In this document: piece by piece, positions 1-9,733 of the stretch
Layout of the letters: every line of letters begins with the position of its first letter
How positions within the stretch are numbered: position 1 is the first letter of the stretch
DNA from: Sphingomonas sanguinis NBRC 13937
Lineage (GTDB): Bacteria; Pseudomonadota; Alphaproteobacteria; Sphingomonadales; Sphingomonadaceae
Direction: 5' to 3'
Length of the DNA: 59,740 bases
Assembly: GCF_001591005.1 (NCBI RefSeq)
Contig: NZ_BCTY01000020.1
Location: 1 to 59,740, forward strand
Made by a program: the position numbers and the translations under genes
Notes under the pieces: generated by a model
What the model was told of the DNA's origin: nothing
What the model saw: the letters and a program-made list of their open reading frames with translations, nothing else
Databases searched by the model: none

Positions 1-74
1 TACCGGCTCACCTCGGCAGCACTCATTGTCAGCACCGTCATCGCTTGCACATCCTCGCTGCCGAGGATGGCCAT
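1..74 (-). pseudogene. N-terminal end of an IS transposase (runs off the window edge)
   Basis: Read on the minus strand, an open frame begins at an ATG at 74 (second in-frame ATG at 41) and leaves the window at base 1. The visible residues include MTVLTMSAAEVSR. My recollection is that this resembles the start of ISNCY-type transposases, whose N-termini have a TMSxxE motif before a helix-turn-helix. Only about 24 codons are visible, so the family is tentative and I cannot say whether the gene is intact. The direct repeats just upstream fit the end of an insertion sequence. Confidence 0.4.
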
Positions 75-102
75 GACACCGGCGACCCGCTGGCACTCGT
101 TG

Positions 103-143
103 TGCCTTTTCTATCTAGCGGAGGAGTGTCATTTCTACTTAGC
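103..143. repeat. Two imperfect 17-bp direct repeats at a probable IS end
   Basis: TGCCTTTTCTATCTAGC (103-119) and TGTCATTTCTACTTAGC (127-143) match at 13 of 17 positions with a 24-bp period. Tandem TTCTA-containing repeats upstream of a transposase start are typical of terminal transposase-binding sites, which supports an IS end here. No target duplication can be assessed because the other end lies outside the window. I see nothing else in 144-257 beyond an AT-rich stretch. Confidence 0.4.
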
Positions 144-257
144 ACCTACAATTTGCTAGTCCGATAATATTGATTATGTTAAATGCAGAGCTTTTTGGAT
201 TTAGACTTTATGGATGGAGACAGGTCTGACGGACGTCTGACGATCTCGAACGCCGCG

Positions 258-1025
258 TTATGAACCCGCGTCTTCAGCCTCGATTGCCGCAACATCCATG
301 TCTGGCGCCCGTACTACCTCAAGCGCGACGTTGGCGATCTCGACCGCGGTGATCTGAAGCTGCGTGATCGGCGTCGACGGCGCGTCCACACGCTCGAGGC
401 CGTTCTCAGATATCTTGACGAGGAATCGGTCGACGTCGTTCAGGACGACGAACCTGATCGATTGTTCCTCGTCCAGCGCGAGCTGCTGGACGGTGCCCTC
501 GTATGCGATCGTGAAGCACTCGTGGCTCGTCTTTGTCAGCACATAGGCGACGACAAACGAGTCTCCCTTCTTGACCGCTTGGACGGCCGGGTTGAGCCAG
601 CCGAACGCGATCGCGTCGGTCTTCCCGCTAACTGCTTCCCGCTGCACCAACCAGTGCGCGATCGAGCCCGTCGCGGCTCCGATGAGGAGCATCGCGAAAA
701 GCCACATTTCCAGCGCGAGGTCGGACGCATCGCGTGCCCCAGCGCCGCCGCGGGCGAGCGCGCGATAGATATTTGGATCGAAGCCGGGGTCGAAACAGAC
801 GCTTGTCGCCCGGCACCATGCCGCCTGGGCGGCGAAGAAGCCGGTTCCCAGAAGGTGCCCTGCGATGGTGCCGAACACCACGATGAACAGCGTCACCGTA
901 GAGTTCGGCCGGTCCGGGGTTGGGCTGAGGAAATCGGTGCGCTCGCCGACGCGCCACCCTGCCCAGAAGCAGAGCCCCAGGAAAAGCAGCAGCAGTGCGA
1001 GGAACAGCGAGTAGCTGAACGTCAC
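258..1025 (-). CDS. Inner-membrane protein of unknown function
   Basis: 255 aa. The N-terminus is a hydrophobic helix (residues about 3-27, SLFLALLLLFLGLCFWAGW), a second lies near residues 44-70 (TVTLFIVVFGTIAGHLLG) and a third near 106-128 (LEMWLFAMLLIGAATGSIAHWLV). The last 120 residues look soluble and may form a beta-rich cytoplasmic or periplasmic domain. I do not recognise the family. It lies 5 bp downstream of the 71-aa gene and is probably co-transcribed with it. High G/C at third codon positions supports it as a real gene, unlike the opposite-strand frames. Confidence 0.7.
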   Translation of the reverse strand: MTFSYSLFLALLLLFLGLCFWAGWRVGERTDFLSPTPDRPNSTVTLFIVVFGTIAGHLLGTGFFAAQAAWCRATSVCFDPGFDPNIYRALARGGAGARDASDLALEMWLFAMLLIGAATGSIAHWLVQREAVSGKTDAIAFGWLNPAVQAVKKGDSFVVAYVLTKTSHECFTIAYEGTVQQLALDEEQSIRFVVLNDVDRFLVKISENGLERVDAPSTPITQLQITAVEIANVALEVVRAPDMDVAAIEAEDAGS

Positions 1026-1030
1026 GGCCG

Positions 1031-1246
1031 TTACGCCGTGGCGGGAACCGCTACATCCTTGCTGTCGCGGTCACCGCCAGCGCTTGGATCGACCACATAT
1101 ACGCCGTTCTCGACGCGCGAGGCCTGACGCACGGCCGCCCACGTGCCGAACCTCCCCTTCACCTGCCGGGCCAGCCGCATAGATTTGGCAGTGTTCACGC
1201 GCCTGTCATTCTCCAACGCCTTAGATAGCGAATAATTCGTGAACAT
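1031..1246 (-). CDS. Small basic hypothetical protein
   Basis: 71 aa, rich in Arg and Ser in the N-terminal half (KALENDRRVNTAKSMRLAR), with no signal peptide or membrane helix. It ends 5 bp before the membrane protein at 258-1025, so the two probably form one transcript. The basic, helical N-terminal half could bind nucleic acid, but there is no recognisable motif and no function is assigned. It lies downstream of the HU-like gene on the same strand. Confidence 0.5.
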   Translation of the reverse strand: MFTNYSLSKALENDRRVNTAKSMRLARQVKGRFGTWAAVRQASRVENGVYVVDPSAGGDRDSKDVAVPATA

Positions 1247-1286
1247 CCAACACGTGGCCGGGCGACGCCGGCCGGTGCTGTCGAGC

Positions 1287-1562
1287 CTACAGTCGGTCCT
1301 TAAGCGCCTTGGCCGGCGTGAATGTGATTTTCTTCGACGCCGCGATCGTGATCGCCTCGCCGGTCGACGGATTGCGCCCGGAGCGCTCGGGCGTGTCCTT
1401 CACCTTGAATTTGCCGAAGCCGGGAAGCGATATCTCCTCACCCTTGGCGGCCGCCTCCGCGATACCCTCGAGGAGCCCAGCCATGACCTCGAGGGCCTGC
1501 TTCTCGGTGACGCCCCGCTTGGCGGCAACGTCCTTGGCCAGATCCTTGGTGTTCATCGTCAA
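1287..1562 (-). CDS. HU/IHF-family nucleoid-associated DNA-binding protein
   Basis: 91 aa, the normal HU length. Hallmarks are the N-terminal helical dimerisation part (KDLAKDVAAKRGVTEKQA), the GEEISLPGFGKFKVK strand region and the DNA-binding arm with RSGRNPSTGEAI, whose Arg-Asn-Pro tip intercalates DNA in this family. HU proteins bend and coat DNA and help transposition and replication complexes. Copies on mobile elements are common. It lies 200 bp downstream of arsH on the same strand; a small TCGC/GCGA hairpin lies upstream (about 1581-1592), so it may have its own promoter. Confidence 0.92.
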   Translation of the reverse strand: MTMNTKDLAKDVAAKRGVTEKQALEVMAGLLEGIAEAAAKGEEISLPGFGKFKVKDTPERSGRNPSTGEAITIAASKKITFTPAKALKDRL

Positions 1563-1763
1563 GCACGCTCCCCTTCATCTGTCGCTGTAGCGACCTGAAG
1601 CGATAATCGCGTCAGCGCAAGACAGGTAGCGCTCGACGATCCAGCTGACGCCTGGGGAGGCCGGCCACGCAGGTTGAAACCCGTAGGTTTCTCAAAGCGC
1701 AGAGCACAAGCCGGATTAGCCGGCGGGACCACATTAGCGTGGCTCGCTTCGGCAAACGTCGCA

Positions 1764-2540
1764 TCAGCCGCCTGCCTTGACGGCGTGCCGGCCACGCGGT
1801 TTGGCCGCAATCGCTATGCTCGACAGATCGGTCGCGCGGTCGATTGGCACGCCCGCCGCTTTCCGCTCTGAGTAGCGATCAACAAGCTGAACCGCGTGCG
1901 GGCGCAGCAGCACCGTGAACCGCACCAGTTCCTCCATCATATCCACGATCCGGTCATAGTAGCTGGACGCCTTCATGCGCCCCGCGTCATCAAACTCGTT
2001 GAACGCCTTGGCAACGCTCGATTGGTTCGGGATCGTGATCATTCGCATCCAGCGACCCAGCACGCGCAGCGTGTTGACGCTGTTGAACGATTGCGATCCG
2101 GCCGACACCTGCATGACCGCCAGCGTGCGCCCCTGTGTCGGACGCATCCCGCCCATAGAAAGCGGCAGATGATCGATTTGAAGCTTCATAATGCTCGTGA
2201 TCTGGCCATGCCGCTCCGGGCTGCACCACACCTGCCCTTCCGACCATAAGGACAGCTCGCGCAGCTCGTGGACGGCCGGATGGTCGTCGCCAGCATGTTG
2301 GTCAGGCAGCGGCAGGGTCGATGGATCAAAGATGCGCGTCTCGCAGCCGAAGAACCGGAGCAGGCGTGCCGCTTCCTCAACGCACAGCCGGGAGAAGGAC
2401 CGTTCGCGCAGCGAACCGTAGAGCAGAAGGATACGCGGCGCGGGATCGAGCGGGCCGAGCCTCACGGCGGGTCGCTGGATGGCATAGGCCGGATCGAGCG
2501 CCGGCATGATATTGGGATCGGCGAGCGTGCGGAGCGGCAT
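1764..2540 (-). CDS. arsH: ArsH, NADPH-dependent flavin oxidoreductase for organoarsenicals
   Basis: About 258 aa from the ATG at 2540. An in-frame ATG at 2579 would extend it, but 2540 shares one base with the arsN2 stop codon (TGATG), typical translational coupling. The ArsH/NADPH-FMN reductase fold is clear: [15 protein letters not shown] forms the FMN phosphate loop, followed by the family motifs [16 protein letters not shown] and [26 protein letters not shown]. ArsH oxidises trivalent organoarsenicals to less toxic pentavalent forms and is cytosolic. It is the last gene of the arsRCB-N2-H operon. Confidence 0.95.
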   Translation of the reverse strand: MPLRTLADPNIMPALDPAYAIQRPAVRLGPLDPAPRILLLYGSLRERSFSRLCVEEAARLLRFFGCETRIFDPSTLPLPDQHAGDDHPAVHELRELSLWSEGQVWCSPERHGQITSIMKLQIDHLPLSMGGMRPTQGRTLAVMQVSAGSQSFNSVNTLRVLGRWMRMITIPNQSSVAKAFNEFDDAGRMKASSYYDRIVDMMEELVRFTVLLRPHAVQLVDRYSERKAAGVPIDRATDLSSIAIAAKPRGRHAVKAGG

Positions 2541-2974
2541 CAGAGGGCTTTCACGAGGTAGGCGGCCGACGCGGGGCACAGTGCGGTGAATTCGCGCGAT
2601 GCGGCGATGGCCGAGGGAGCAGCGCCGCGATCGGCATCGGCATAGCCGAGCGCCCGGAAGAATGGTGCGGCCGTGGTCGTCAGGAGGTGCAGGCGCTCCA
2701 CCCCGAGGTCGTGTGCCTGTCGTTCGAGGGCGGCGACCAACACCCGCCCGAGGCCATGTCGACGTCGATCGGGGACGACGACGATCGAGCGGAGCAAGCG
2801 GTCGGACCCTTCTCCCTCGAGCCCACCGAAACCGACGAGGCTATCGGCCTCAATCCGGATGATCAGGCGGCCGGGATCGGCGATATCGGCACTCGGCAGG
2901 TCCGCGGCATCGAGCAATTGTGCCAAGCCAGCCAGACCGGCAGGTTCGAGCAACGTGGCGACCGTTCTGGTCAT
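2540..2974 (-). CDS. arsN2: ArsN2-type GNAT N-acetyltransferase of the ars operon
   Basis: 144 aa. The GNAT acetyl-CoA loop is visible as [14 protein letters not shown] (Q/RxxGxG/A type), followed by [15 protein letters not shown] and the C-terminal [14 protein letters not shown], the pattern of the ars-associated ArsN2 group. Relatives of ArsN acetylate arsenic-containing amino-acid antibiotics such as arsinothricin; that activity is inferred for this protein. Its ATG overlaps the arsB stop by four bases (ATGA) and its stop overlaps the arsH start, so it sits inside a tightly coupled operon. Confidence 0.88.
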   Translation of the reverse strand: MTRTVATLLEPAGLAGLAQLLDAADLPSADIADPGRLIIRIEADSLVGFGGLEGEGSDRLLRSIVVVPDRRRHGLGRVLVAALERQAHDLGVERLHLLTTTAAPFFRALGYADADRGAAPSAIAASREFTALCPASAAYLVKAL

Positions 2975-4257
2975 GCGATGCTAATCCTGATTGCAAGCGC
3001 CGCGAGCGTGATGAGCAGCACCGGTACGGTGAGCGTGACGCCGACACGGAAGTAATAGCCCCATCCGATCCGCACGCCCTTTTGCCCGAGGACATGGAGC
3101 CAGAGCAGCGTCGCGAGTGAGCCGATCGGCGTCAGCTTGGGGCCGAGATCGCAGCCGATCACATTGGCGTAGATCATCGCTTCCTTGATCGCGCCGCTCG
3201 CGTGCGTGGCGTCGATCGAGAGCGCGCCCACCAGCACCGTCGGCATATTGTTCATAACCGACGACAGGACCGCTGCGATGACGCCCGTTCCTAGCGCCGC
3301 GCCCCACACGCCGCCTTGCGCGGTGCGATCCAGCAGTGCTGCCAGATGGTCGGTCAGGCCGGCGTTTCGCAGGCCATAGACGACCAGGTACATGCCGAGC
3401 GAGAAGATCACGACCTGCCAGGGTGCGCCGCGCAGCACCTTGGCCGTTGGGATCACATGGCCTCGCCCCGCGATCACCAGCAGCAGGATCGCGCCGGCAG
3501 CGGCGACGGCGCTGACAGGGACGCCGAGCGGTTCGAGCAGGAAGAAGCCGGCGAGCAGCAGTGCAAGAACGATCCAGCCCGCGCGGAATGTCGCGGCATC
3601 GCGGATCGCGTCACGCGGCGCGCGCAGCGCGCCTACGTCATAATCCGCCGGTATGTCGCGCCGGAAGAACAGCAGCAGCGCGCCAAGCGTCGCTGCGATC
3701 GACACCAGGTCGACCGGCACCATCACGGACGCATAGTCGCCGAACCCGATCCGGAAGAAGTCGGCCGACACGATGTTGACGAGGTTCGACACGACCAGCG
3801 GTAGGCTGGCGGTGTCGGCGATGAACCCCGCCGCCATGACGAACGCCAGCGTCGCCTTGTCGTTGAAGCCCAGCGCCCGCAGCATGGCGATGACGATCGG
3901 CGTCAGGATCAGCGCCGCGCCGTCGTTGGCGAACAGCGCGGACACCGCCGCACCGAGCAGCACGATCAGAACGAACAGCCGGCGACCATGCCCCCTCCCC
4001 CAGCGCGCGACATGGAGCGCCGCCCATTCGAAGAATCCGGTTTCATCGAGGAGTAGGCTGATAACGATGATCGCGACGAACGCGGCTGTTGCGTTCCAGA
4101 CGATGCCCCACACCACCGGCACGTCGGACAGCGTGACGACGCCTGCAAGCAGCGCCACGACGGCCCCGCCCATCGCGCTCCACCCGATCCCGAGGCCTTT
4201 GGGTTGCCAGATGACGAGCGCGATCGTCGCAACGAAGATCAGGACAGCAAGGAGCAT
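2971..4257 (-). CDS. arsB: ArsB arsenite efflux permease
   Basis: 428 aa from the ATG at 4257, which overlaps the arsC stop codon (TGATG). Ten or more hydrophobic helices cover the protein. Family motifs near the C-terminus are [15 protein letters not shown] and [24 protein letters not shown], characteristic of ArsB (arsenite/antimonite:H+ antiporter, ion transporter superfamily) rather than ACR3. It exports the arsenite produced by ArsC across the inner membrane. The reading frame stays open upstream of 4257, but that part is antiparallel noise over arsC and lacks membrane helices. Confidence 0.95.
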   Translation of the reverse strand: MLLAVLIFVATIALVIWQPKGLGIGWSAMGGAVVALLAGVVTLSDVPVVWGIVWNATAAFVAIIVISLLLDETGFFEWAALHVARWGRGHGRRLFVLIVLLGAAVSALFANDGAALILTPIVIAMLRALGFNDKATLAFVMAAGFIADTASLPLVVSNLVNIVSADFFRIGFGDYASVMVPVDLVSIAATLGALLLFFRRDIPADYDVGALRAPRDAIRDAATFRAGWIVLALLLAGFFLLEPLGVPVSAVAAAGAILLLVIAGRGHVIPTAKVLRGAPWQVVIFSLGMYLVVYGLRNAGLTDHLAALLDRTAQGGVWGAALGTGVIAAVLSSVMNNMPTVLVGALSIDATHASGAIKEAMIYANVIGCDLGPKLTPIGSLATLLWLHVLGQKGVRIGWGYYFRVGVTLTVPVLLITLAALAIRISIA

Positions 4258-4685
4258 CAGGCGACGCGCTGGCCCGATGCGTCCACCACTTGCTCGCCGT
4301 CTTCCTTTGCGAACGCTCCGAGCTGATTGGTCGGCAGCAGGTCGAGCACGGCTTCGGAGGGCCGGCAGAGCTTCACGCCGAGCGGCGATACGACCAGCGG
4401 CCGGTTGATGAGGATCGGATGCGCCATCATCGCGTCCACCAGCGCGTCGTCGGATAGCGACGTGTCGCCCAAGCCCAACTCCGCATAGGGCGTCCCCTTC
4501 TCGCGCAGCAGTTCGCGGGGTGTCATGCAGGCGCGATCGATCAGCTCGACCAGCAACGCGCGGGCTGGAGGGGTTTTCAGATACTCGACCACGTGCGGCT
4601 CGATGCCGGCGTTGCGAATAAGGCCGAGCGTGTTGCGCGACGTGCCGCACTCGGGGTTGTGATAGACGACGACATCGACGGCCAC
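4257..4685 (-). CDS. arsC: ArsC, glutaredoxin-coupled arsenate reductase
   Basis: 142 aa using a GTG start at 4685, preceded by GAAAGGA at suitable spacing. A longer reading from an ATG at 4736 lacks such a site and would run through the intergenic gap into the end of arsR. The catalytic Cys lies in the motif [13 protein letters not shown] near residue 12, and the downstream Arg of NRPLVV (about residue 94) matches the Arg triad of E. coli R773 ArsC. It reduces arsenate to arsenite with glutaredoxin, feeding ArsB encoded just downstream with a one-base overlap. Confidence 0.94.
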   Translation of the reverse strand: MAVDVVVYHNPECGTSRNTLGLIRNAGIEPHVVEYLKTPPARALLVELIDRACMTPRELLREKGTPYAELGLGDTSLSDDALVDAMMAHPILINRPLVVSPLGVKLCRPSEAVLDLLPTNQLGAFAKEDGEQVVDASGQRVA

Positions 4686-4696
4686 AGGGCGTCCTT

Positions 4697-5029
4697 TCAG
4701 CAGCAGGGGGTGAGTTCGGCGACGAGCGGCGCGCACAGCTCCGCATTGCCGGCGCAGCAGTCCTTGACGAGGAACAGCGTCAGCGCGCGCAGGCCGTCCA
4801 GATCGACACGGTAGATGATCGAGCGGCTATGCCGTGCGGAGCGGACCAGGCCAGCGCGGGCGAGGATGCCGAGGTGCGCCGACAGGGTGTTCTGCGGCAC
4901 GTCGAGCTGACGCGCGATATCGCCGGCAGCCAAACCATCCGGTTCGTGCCGTACCAAGAGGCGGAACGTGTCAAGGCGCGTTCCTTGTGCAAGAGCACCC
5001 AGCGCCGAGATGGCATCCTCGTTTTCCAT
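4697..5029 (-). CDS. arsR: ArsR-family arsenic-responsive repressor
   Basis: 110 aa winged helix-turn-helix protein. The recognition region is [31 protein letters not shown]. The helix-associated CVC motif of classical E. coli ArsR is absent. Instead vicinal cysteines lie at the C-terminus ([11 protein letters not shown] ... TPCC), as in the alternative ArsR types described from Acidithiobacillus and Corynebacterium. First gene of the operon, 11 bp upstream of arsC. The 7-bp inverted repeat immediately before its start codon is the likely autoregulatory site. Confidence 0.93.
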   Translation of the reverse strand: MENEDAISALGALAQGTRLDTFRLLVRHEPDGLAAGDIARQLDVPQNTLSAHLGILARAGLVRSARHSRSIIYRVDLDGLRALTLFLVKDCCAGNAELCAPLVAELTPCC

Positions 5030-5049
5030 ATATCCAGCATAATGGATAT
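5030..5049. promoter_or_regulatory. Probable ArsR operator
   Basis: ATATCCA (5030-5036) and TGGATAT (5043-5049) form a perfect 7-bp inverted repeat with a 6-bp spacer. AT-rich dyads of this kind are ArsR/SmtB operators. The dyad directly abuts the arsR start codon (5027-5029), leaving no room for a normal leader with a Shine-Dalgarno site, so the arsR message may be leaderless or nearly so. Confidence 0.7.
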
Positions 5050-5156
5050 GCTTGGTGTGTCCAGCCCCGTATACCCTGCCTTACCGGTCGTTGGCCGGGA
5101 TGGTTGGGGCCAGGGCTTGGTTGATGCGACAAGCAGCGACCCTGTTGCGGCTACCA

Positions 5157-5212
5157 GGCGTCACCTCAAGGTTTGTTCGCCAGACAACGATTTCTCGGAC
5201 ATAAGCGGAACA
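5157..5212. repeat. Left terminal inverted repeat of the mercury transposon
   Basis: It begins GGCGTCACCTCAAG and ends ATAAGCGGAACA. The tnpA stop codon lies five bases further in, the usual position for Tn3-family transposase genes. It matches the right repeat with ten scattered differences over 56 bp. That is longer than the usual 38-bp Tn3 repeat, although the functional core could be shorter. Confidence 0.85.
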
Positions 5213-5216
5213 TGGG

Positions 5217-8186
5217 CTACGCTACACGCTTCAACCGCGCCATTGGCTCGTTGAGTGGGTGGAATTCACCTGCTGGAAGTCGCCTGGCCTGCTCCCAGAG
5301 GTAATCGCCGGTCAGACTGATGTGCGCCCAGCCCATCGGAGAAAGGTGCGCAAGCAGTGCCGCATCGAACGTCGTGCCGACAGCGTTGAGGTGCTGGGCG
5401 GCCCGGTCGAGATAGACCGTGTTCCAGTAGGAAATCGCCGCAATCAGCAGGTTCAGCCCAGATGCGCGAAATTCCTGATTTTCCAGCGAGCGATCGGTGA
5501 ACCGACCCTGCCGGTTGGTATAGATGGCGGCGGCAAGCGTGTGCCTCGCCTCGCCTTTGTTGAGACCGGCCTGACAGGCACGTCGCAGTTCCGGTTGTTC
5601 AAGCCAATCGAGCGTGAACAAAGTGCGCTCGATACGGCCCAGTTCAGCCAATGCAAAATCCAGCCTGTTCTGGCGTTTGTAGGCGGCAAGTTTTCGCAAG
5701 ATTACTGACGGCGCCACCGTGCCATCCTTGATTGAGGCGACAATCCTGACGATGTCATCCCAATCGGCCTCGATCGCTGCCGTTTTGATGGTGCGGCCCA
5801 TCAGATTTTTGATGCCCTTGTATGTCGATGGCGCAGCGATCGAACCCAGCTTGCGGTCGCCAATATCGCGCAGCCGGGGCGCGAAGCGGAACCCGAGTAG
5901 GTGGCAGAGTGCGAAAACATGATCGGTGGCGCCGCCGGTATCGGTATAGTGCTCATGCAACGGAAGGTTGCCGGCGCCCAGGACAAGCCCGTCGAGCACG
6001 TAAGGCGCTTCACCTGCCGTCGCGGACATGATCCGTGATCCGAATGATGCGAAGTGATCGGAAAGGTGAGAATAGATTTTCACGCCAGGTTCGGCGCCAT
6101 ATTTGGCATTGACGTCCGCCGCCCCTGAACGGCTCCGCCCCGACCGGAAGAACTGGCCATCGGACGACGAACTGGTGCCAGCGCCCCAATGCCGCGCGAA
6201 GGGTAATTCGTGATGGGCTGAGATGATCATGGCCAGCGCGGCCTGATAGTTCTCGGGTGAAAGATACCAGTTGTGGGTCCATGCGAGTTGGGCATAGCTG
6301 ACGCCTTCGCTGGCATTGGCCATCCGCTCCAGCCCGAGGTTGGTGCCATCAGCCAGAATTGCGGCGAGTACCGTGCTGGGGTTGTCGTGCTCCTTGCCTG
6401 AGCGCAGGTCACGGAATGCGTTCAAAAAACCAGTGCGTTCGGCGACTTCAAGCAGCAGCTCGGTGATGCGCACGCGGGGAAGCAGGGTATCGAGCTTGCG
6501 ATCGAGGGCTTCAGCTTCCGGTGGGGTGACAGGCGGCATTTGCTGAAGCTTGAGCCGGTCTCGTTCGAGCGACACTCCCTCAAGCTTGTTTGTTTTCAAC
6601 TGCTTGGCAAATCGGCGCAGCCGCCAGTCAAGATTTCGTGCCCGGTCAGCGAGGTAGGATGCAGCATTTGAATCGAACGGAAGCACATCCGCCACTTTGG
6701 CGGCGTCGCGCCGACCCAGCAAATAGGCATCGAAGCGCTGATAGTTGCGGGTTCCCTCGATCCATACATCACCGGCGCGCAAACGATCACGCAAGGTTGC
6801 CATGATCGCAATTTCATAACGTCGGCGGTCGATACGGCCGCTTTCGGTGATGAGACGCTTCCACTGCCGATTGGGGAATGGCAGTGGAACGCCATCGGGA
6901 AGGTCGCGCGACTTTCGTGTGTTCGCATCGCGAATGACATCGATGGCTTTGATCAGTGCCGTCCCTGTTCCAGACGCCTTGAAGGTGAAGGTGTCCAGAA
7001 ATGCCGGGCTGAGACGCCGTAGCGTGGCGTAACGCTCGGTTGCCGTTACCAGTGCGTCCTCGCCGGCAAGATCAGCAAGGGCATCTACTTGGGCCTTTGC
7101 CGCAACAAGCCGGTGCCAGCCCACCGCTTCGTCAATCAATTCGAGCGGATCGCCGCCATTCTGGACAGCCTCATCAAGTGCTGTAATCGTGGCGCCAAAC
7201 AGCCGCATGAGTTGCCCCACCGACTGAATACTATCTTGGTAGCGACGCTCGCGCCCACGCCGCGCGCGCGTGAACATGCCGCCGATAAGTCGGTCAAACA
7301 TTTGGATCGCGGCATCGGCAAGTCTGGCCTCAAGGTCGATCACTGCGGCCGTCAACGTCGCCCGCCTGCGATTGACGCTGTAATCCGAAAGCAGGAATGC
7401 CGGTGCCACGCCGCCCTCGCGGACAAATTGGGCAAAGCGGAATTCCGGAATGGCGCCCCCAACTACCGGGTGGATACCTATGCCGCGAACATAGCGCAGG
7501 CGCTCAAGCAAGCCATTGATATTGGCCGCAGTCGGGGCTTCTTCGAAATTACGCAACCACGCCAGCGGTGTCATGCCGAAATCCGGGTTGTTGATTACGA
7601 GTTCGTCTAGCCGTGTCAGTTCAGCAGAGCTGAGGCCTTCGACGATTGCGGCTGCGGCAGCTTTGCGTGCGCGTGCCCGGCCAGCAAGACCGGCGCGTTC
7701 CAGTGTGTCGCCCGACGGAAGAATGAACCGCTCACCCTTCAGGCCAACCATGAGGGCGCGAACAATCGGTTCACCTCTGTCTGTATACTCGGCGGCTTGC
7801 GCGGCAAGATTCAGGGCAAGTGCCAGGTCGCCGCGTCGAAACGGGCGTATGCCAAGATAACGCGCCACGAGATCGGCATGATCGGTACGGGTTTGCGCGC
7901 GCTGACCATATGCAGAGAAGGAGGAAGGATCGACGAATAACTGTGCCGCGAGGTACTGAAGAATGACGTCGGGAAGCCCGATCTCGGGTTGCAGACCAAA
8001 GCCGGGATGTCGCATCAAAGCGATTTGTGCAGCCAGACCGAGGCGATTTGCTGGACCATAGCGGCGCCCAACCAATTCAACATCTTCCGCAGAAAGGGTA
8101 TAATGCCCAATGATCGCGGTTTCTTGGACAGGAGGATCGAACAGGCGCCGGCGCTCGTCTCCGGTCAGAAGTCGGCGTCGTGCCAT
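5217..8186 (-). CDS. tnpA: Tn3-family transposase TnpA
   Basis: 989 aa from the ATG at 8186, preceded by GGGAGAG; this length matches other TnpA proteins (about 960-1000). The N-terminal DUF4158-like DNA-binding region (RRLLTGDERRRLFDPP) recognises the terminal repeats. The C-terminal catalytic part holds the three acidic residues in AILADGTNLG, TSSSSDGQFF and NKGEARHTL, corresponding to the DDE triad. Related in sequence to the TnpA at 32691-35660 but clearly divergent from it. The stop lies just inside the left inverted repeat. No frameshift is seen, so it is probably active. Confidence 0.96.
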   Translation of the reverse strand: MARRRLLTGDERRRLFDPPVQETAIIGHYTLSAEDVELVGRRYGPANRLGLAAQIALMRHPGFGLQPEIGLPDVILQYLAAQLFVDPSSFSAYGQRAQTRTDHADLVARYLGIRPFRRGDLALALNLAAQAAEYTDRGEPIVRALMVGLKGERFILPSGDTLERAGLAGRARARKAAAAAIVEGLSSAELTRLDELVINNPDFGMTPLAWLRNFEEAPTAANINGLLERLRYVRGIGIHPVVGGAIPEFRFAQFVREGGVAPAFLLSDYSVNRRRATLTAAVIDLEARLADAAIQMFDRLIGGMFTRARRGRERRYQDSIQSVGQLMRLFGATITALDEAVQNGGDPLELIDEAVGWHRLVAAKAQVDALADLAGEDALVTATERYATLRRLSPAFLDTFTFKASGTGTALIKAIDVIRDANTRKSRDLPDGVPLPFPNRQWKRLITESGRIDRRRYEIAIMATLRDRLRAGDVWIEGTRNYQRFDAYLLGRRDAAKVADVLPFDSNAASYLADRARNLDWRLRRFAKQLKTNKLEGVSLERDRLKLQQMPPVTPPEAEALDRKLDTLLPRVRITELLLEVAERTGFLNAFRDLRSGKEHDNPSTVLAAILADGTNLGLERMANASEGVSYAQLAWTHNWYLSPENYQAALAMIISAHHELPFARHWGAGTSSSSDGQFFRSGRSRSGAADVNAKYGAEPGVKIYSHLSDHFASFGSRIMSATAGEAPYVLDGLVLGAGNLPLHEHYTDTGGATDHVFALCHLLGFRFAPRLRDIGDRKLGSIAAPSTYKGIKNLMGRTIKTAAIEADWDDIVRIVASIKDGTVAPSVILRKLAAYKRQNRLDFALAELGRIERTLFTLDWLEQPELRRACQAGLNKGEARHTLAAAIYTNRQGRFTDRSLENQEFRASGLNLLIAAISYWNTVYLDRAAQHLNAVGTTFDAALLAHLSPMGWAHISLTGDYLWEQARRLPAGEFHPLNEPMARLKRVA

Positions 8187-8277
8187 TTTGCTCTCCCGCT
8201 GAGGCGAATAACAAAATTGACACCAAAGCGGCTTGCACTGGAGGGAGGCCATTCGTTGCCGGTTGATCCCCGAACAA

Positions 8278-9696
8278 TCACCCGGCGCAGCAAGACAGTT
8301 TGGCGACATCCTTATCAAACGTTTGGGCCGCCAGTTTGAGGCCTTCCACAGTGGTCAGGTAAGGAAATATCGTTGCACCCAATTCCAGGGTGGTCATGCC
8401 GTGTTTGATCGCCAGCACCAGTGTCTGGATCGAATCCGCGCCTTCGGGTGCCATGATCTGGCCGCCCAGCAAACGGTCGTTCGCCTTGTCGGCAATCAGT
8501 TTGATGAGACCCCGCGTATCGCGTGCTGCCAGTGCCCTTGGCACAGCATCGAGCGGGAGCAGCGAAACCTTGATGTCCAGGCCTTGCGCCCGTGCTGTCG
8601 TTTCAGTGAGGCCGGCGCTGGCGACTTGCGGGTCGGTGAAGACGACGGATGGCATGGAGGAATTGTCGTAGCGGTATTGGTTGCCCGTCACCGCGTTGCG
8701 CGCGGCCAGTTTTGCGCCATAGGCGGCCATGTAGACGAACTGGTCCCGTCCCGTTACATCGCCCGCCGCGTAAATGCCTGGAACCGACGTTTCGAGGTGG
8801 TCATCGACGACGATTCCACCATTACGGGCAAGCACTATGCCGCGCTCCTCCAGCCCAAGCCCGTCGCTATTGGGTCGGCGTCCGGTGGCGATGAGCACCT
8901 GTTCCGCCGCGACGGTGTCACAATGCCCCTCGCAGGTCAATTCGACCCCGCTCTGTGTTTGGGCGATACGCTGATAGCCGACACCTGCGCAAACCCGCAC
9001 GCCCTCGGCTTCCAAATAGTTTTTCAGCGCGGCACTCACTTCCGGGTCCATTTCGGGGAGCAGGCGGCTTCGGCAGCAGATGGTGACATCAACGCCCAGA
9101 CGCGAAAACATCTGTCCCAGTTCTACCCCGATCACCCCGCCACCGATCACCAGCAGCGATTTGGGCAAGCGATCCAGCGCCAGCGCCGATGTGCTGGTTA
9201 GGTAGGGCACGCTGTCCATCCCCGGAATCGGCGGCACGGCGGCGTGCGCACCCATCGCCAATATGACCTTGCCGACCTTCATGGGCGCATCGCCGACAAT
9301 CAGCGCACCATCGGCAAAGCGTGCCTTGCCCTCGATATAGCTCACACCGTCATAGGCGGGCAGCAGATCGACATATTTTTTTTGGCGCAGCGTCGTGACA
9401 AGATCGTCCTTCGACGCCGCCAATACGGACCAGTCATCCATCTGGACAGCGCCCCCAAGGCCGGGAAAGCGCGCGGCGGCAAGCCCACCATGCACCGCTT
9501 CGGCGGCGCGGATCAGCGTCTTGGAAGGAACGCAGCCAACATTGACACAGGTGCCGCCAATCGTGCCGTGACCGACGAGCGCCACTTTCGCGCCCAGATC
9601 GGCAGCGGCGATCGCGGCGGAGAACCCGGCAGAACCCGCGCCGATGACGGCCACGTCAAATCCTTCCTGCCCGGGGCGGTTGCAACAGTCGTTCAT
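8278..9696 (-). CDS. merA: MerA, mercuric ion reductase
   Basis: 472 aa flavoprotein disulfide reductase. The FAD site is AVIGAGSAGFSAAIAAADLG; the redox-active pair is in GGTCVNVGCVPSK; the NAD(P)H site is LVIGGGVIGVELGQM; and the C-terminal vicinal cysteines are KLSCCAG, which deliver Hg(II) to the active site. The N-terminal heavy-metal-binding domain of longer MerA proteins is absent, but the N-terminus contains its own CC (MNDCCNRPG). It reduces Hg(II) to volatile Hg(0) with NADPH in the cytosol. Last gene of the merTPA transcript. Confidence 0.96.
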   Translation of the reverse strand: MNDCCNRPGQEGFDVAVIGAGSAGFSAAIAAADLGAKVALVGHGTIGGTCVNVGCVPSKTLIRAAEAVHGGLAAARFPGLGGAVQMDDWSVLAASKDDLVTTLRQKKYVDLLPAYDGVSYIEGKARFADGALIVGDAPMKVGKVILAMGAHAAVPPIPGMDSVPYLTSTSALALDRLPKSLLVIGGGVIGVELGQMFSRLGVDVTICCRSRLLPEMDPEVSAALKNYLEAEGVRVCAGVGYQRIAQTQSGVELTCEGHCDTVAAEQVLIATGRRPNSDGLGLEERGIVLARNGGIVVDDHLETSVPGIYAAGDVTGRDQFVYMAAYGAKLAARNAVTGNQYRYDNSSMPSVVFTDPQVASAGLTETTARAQGLDIKVSLLPLDAVPRALAARDTRGLIKLIADKANDRLLGGQIMAPEGADSIQTLVLAIKHGMTTLELGATIFPYLTTVEGLKLAAQTFDKDVAKLSCCAG

Positions 9697-9733
9697 TGCT
9701 TATCGCTTTCTTGAGGCGCTGGCGGCGCCCCGC

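Noticed and set aside
4258..4746. N-terminal extension of ArsB over arsC
   Set aside because: It lacks membrane helices and overlaps the arsC gene out of frame; the coupled ATG at 4257 gives the family's normal length.
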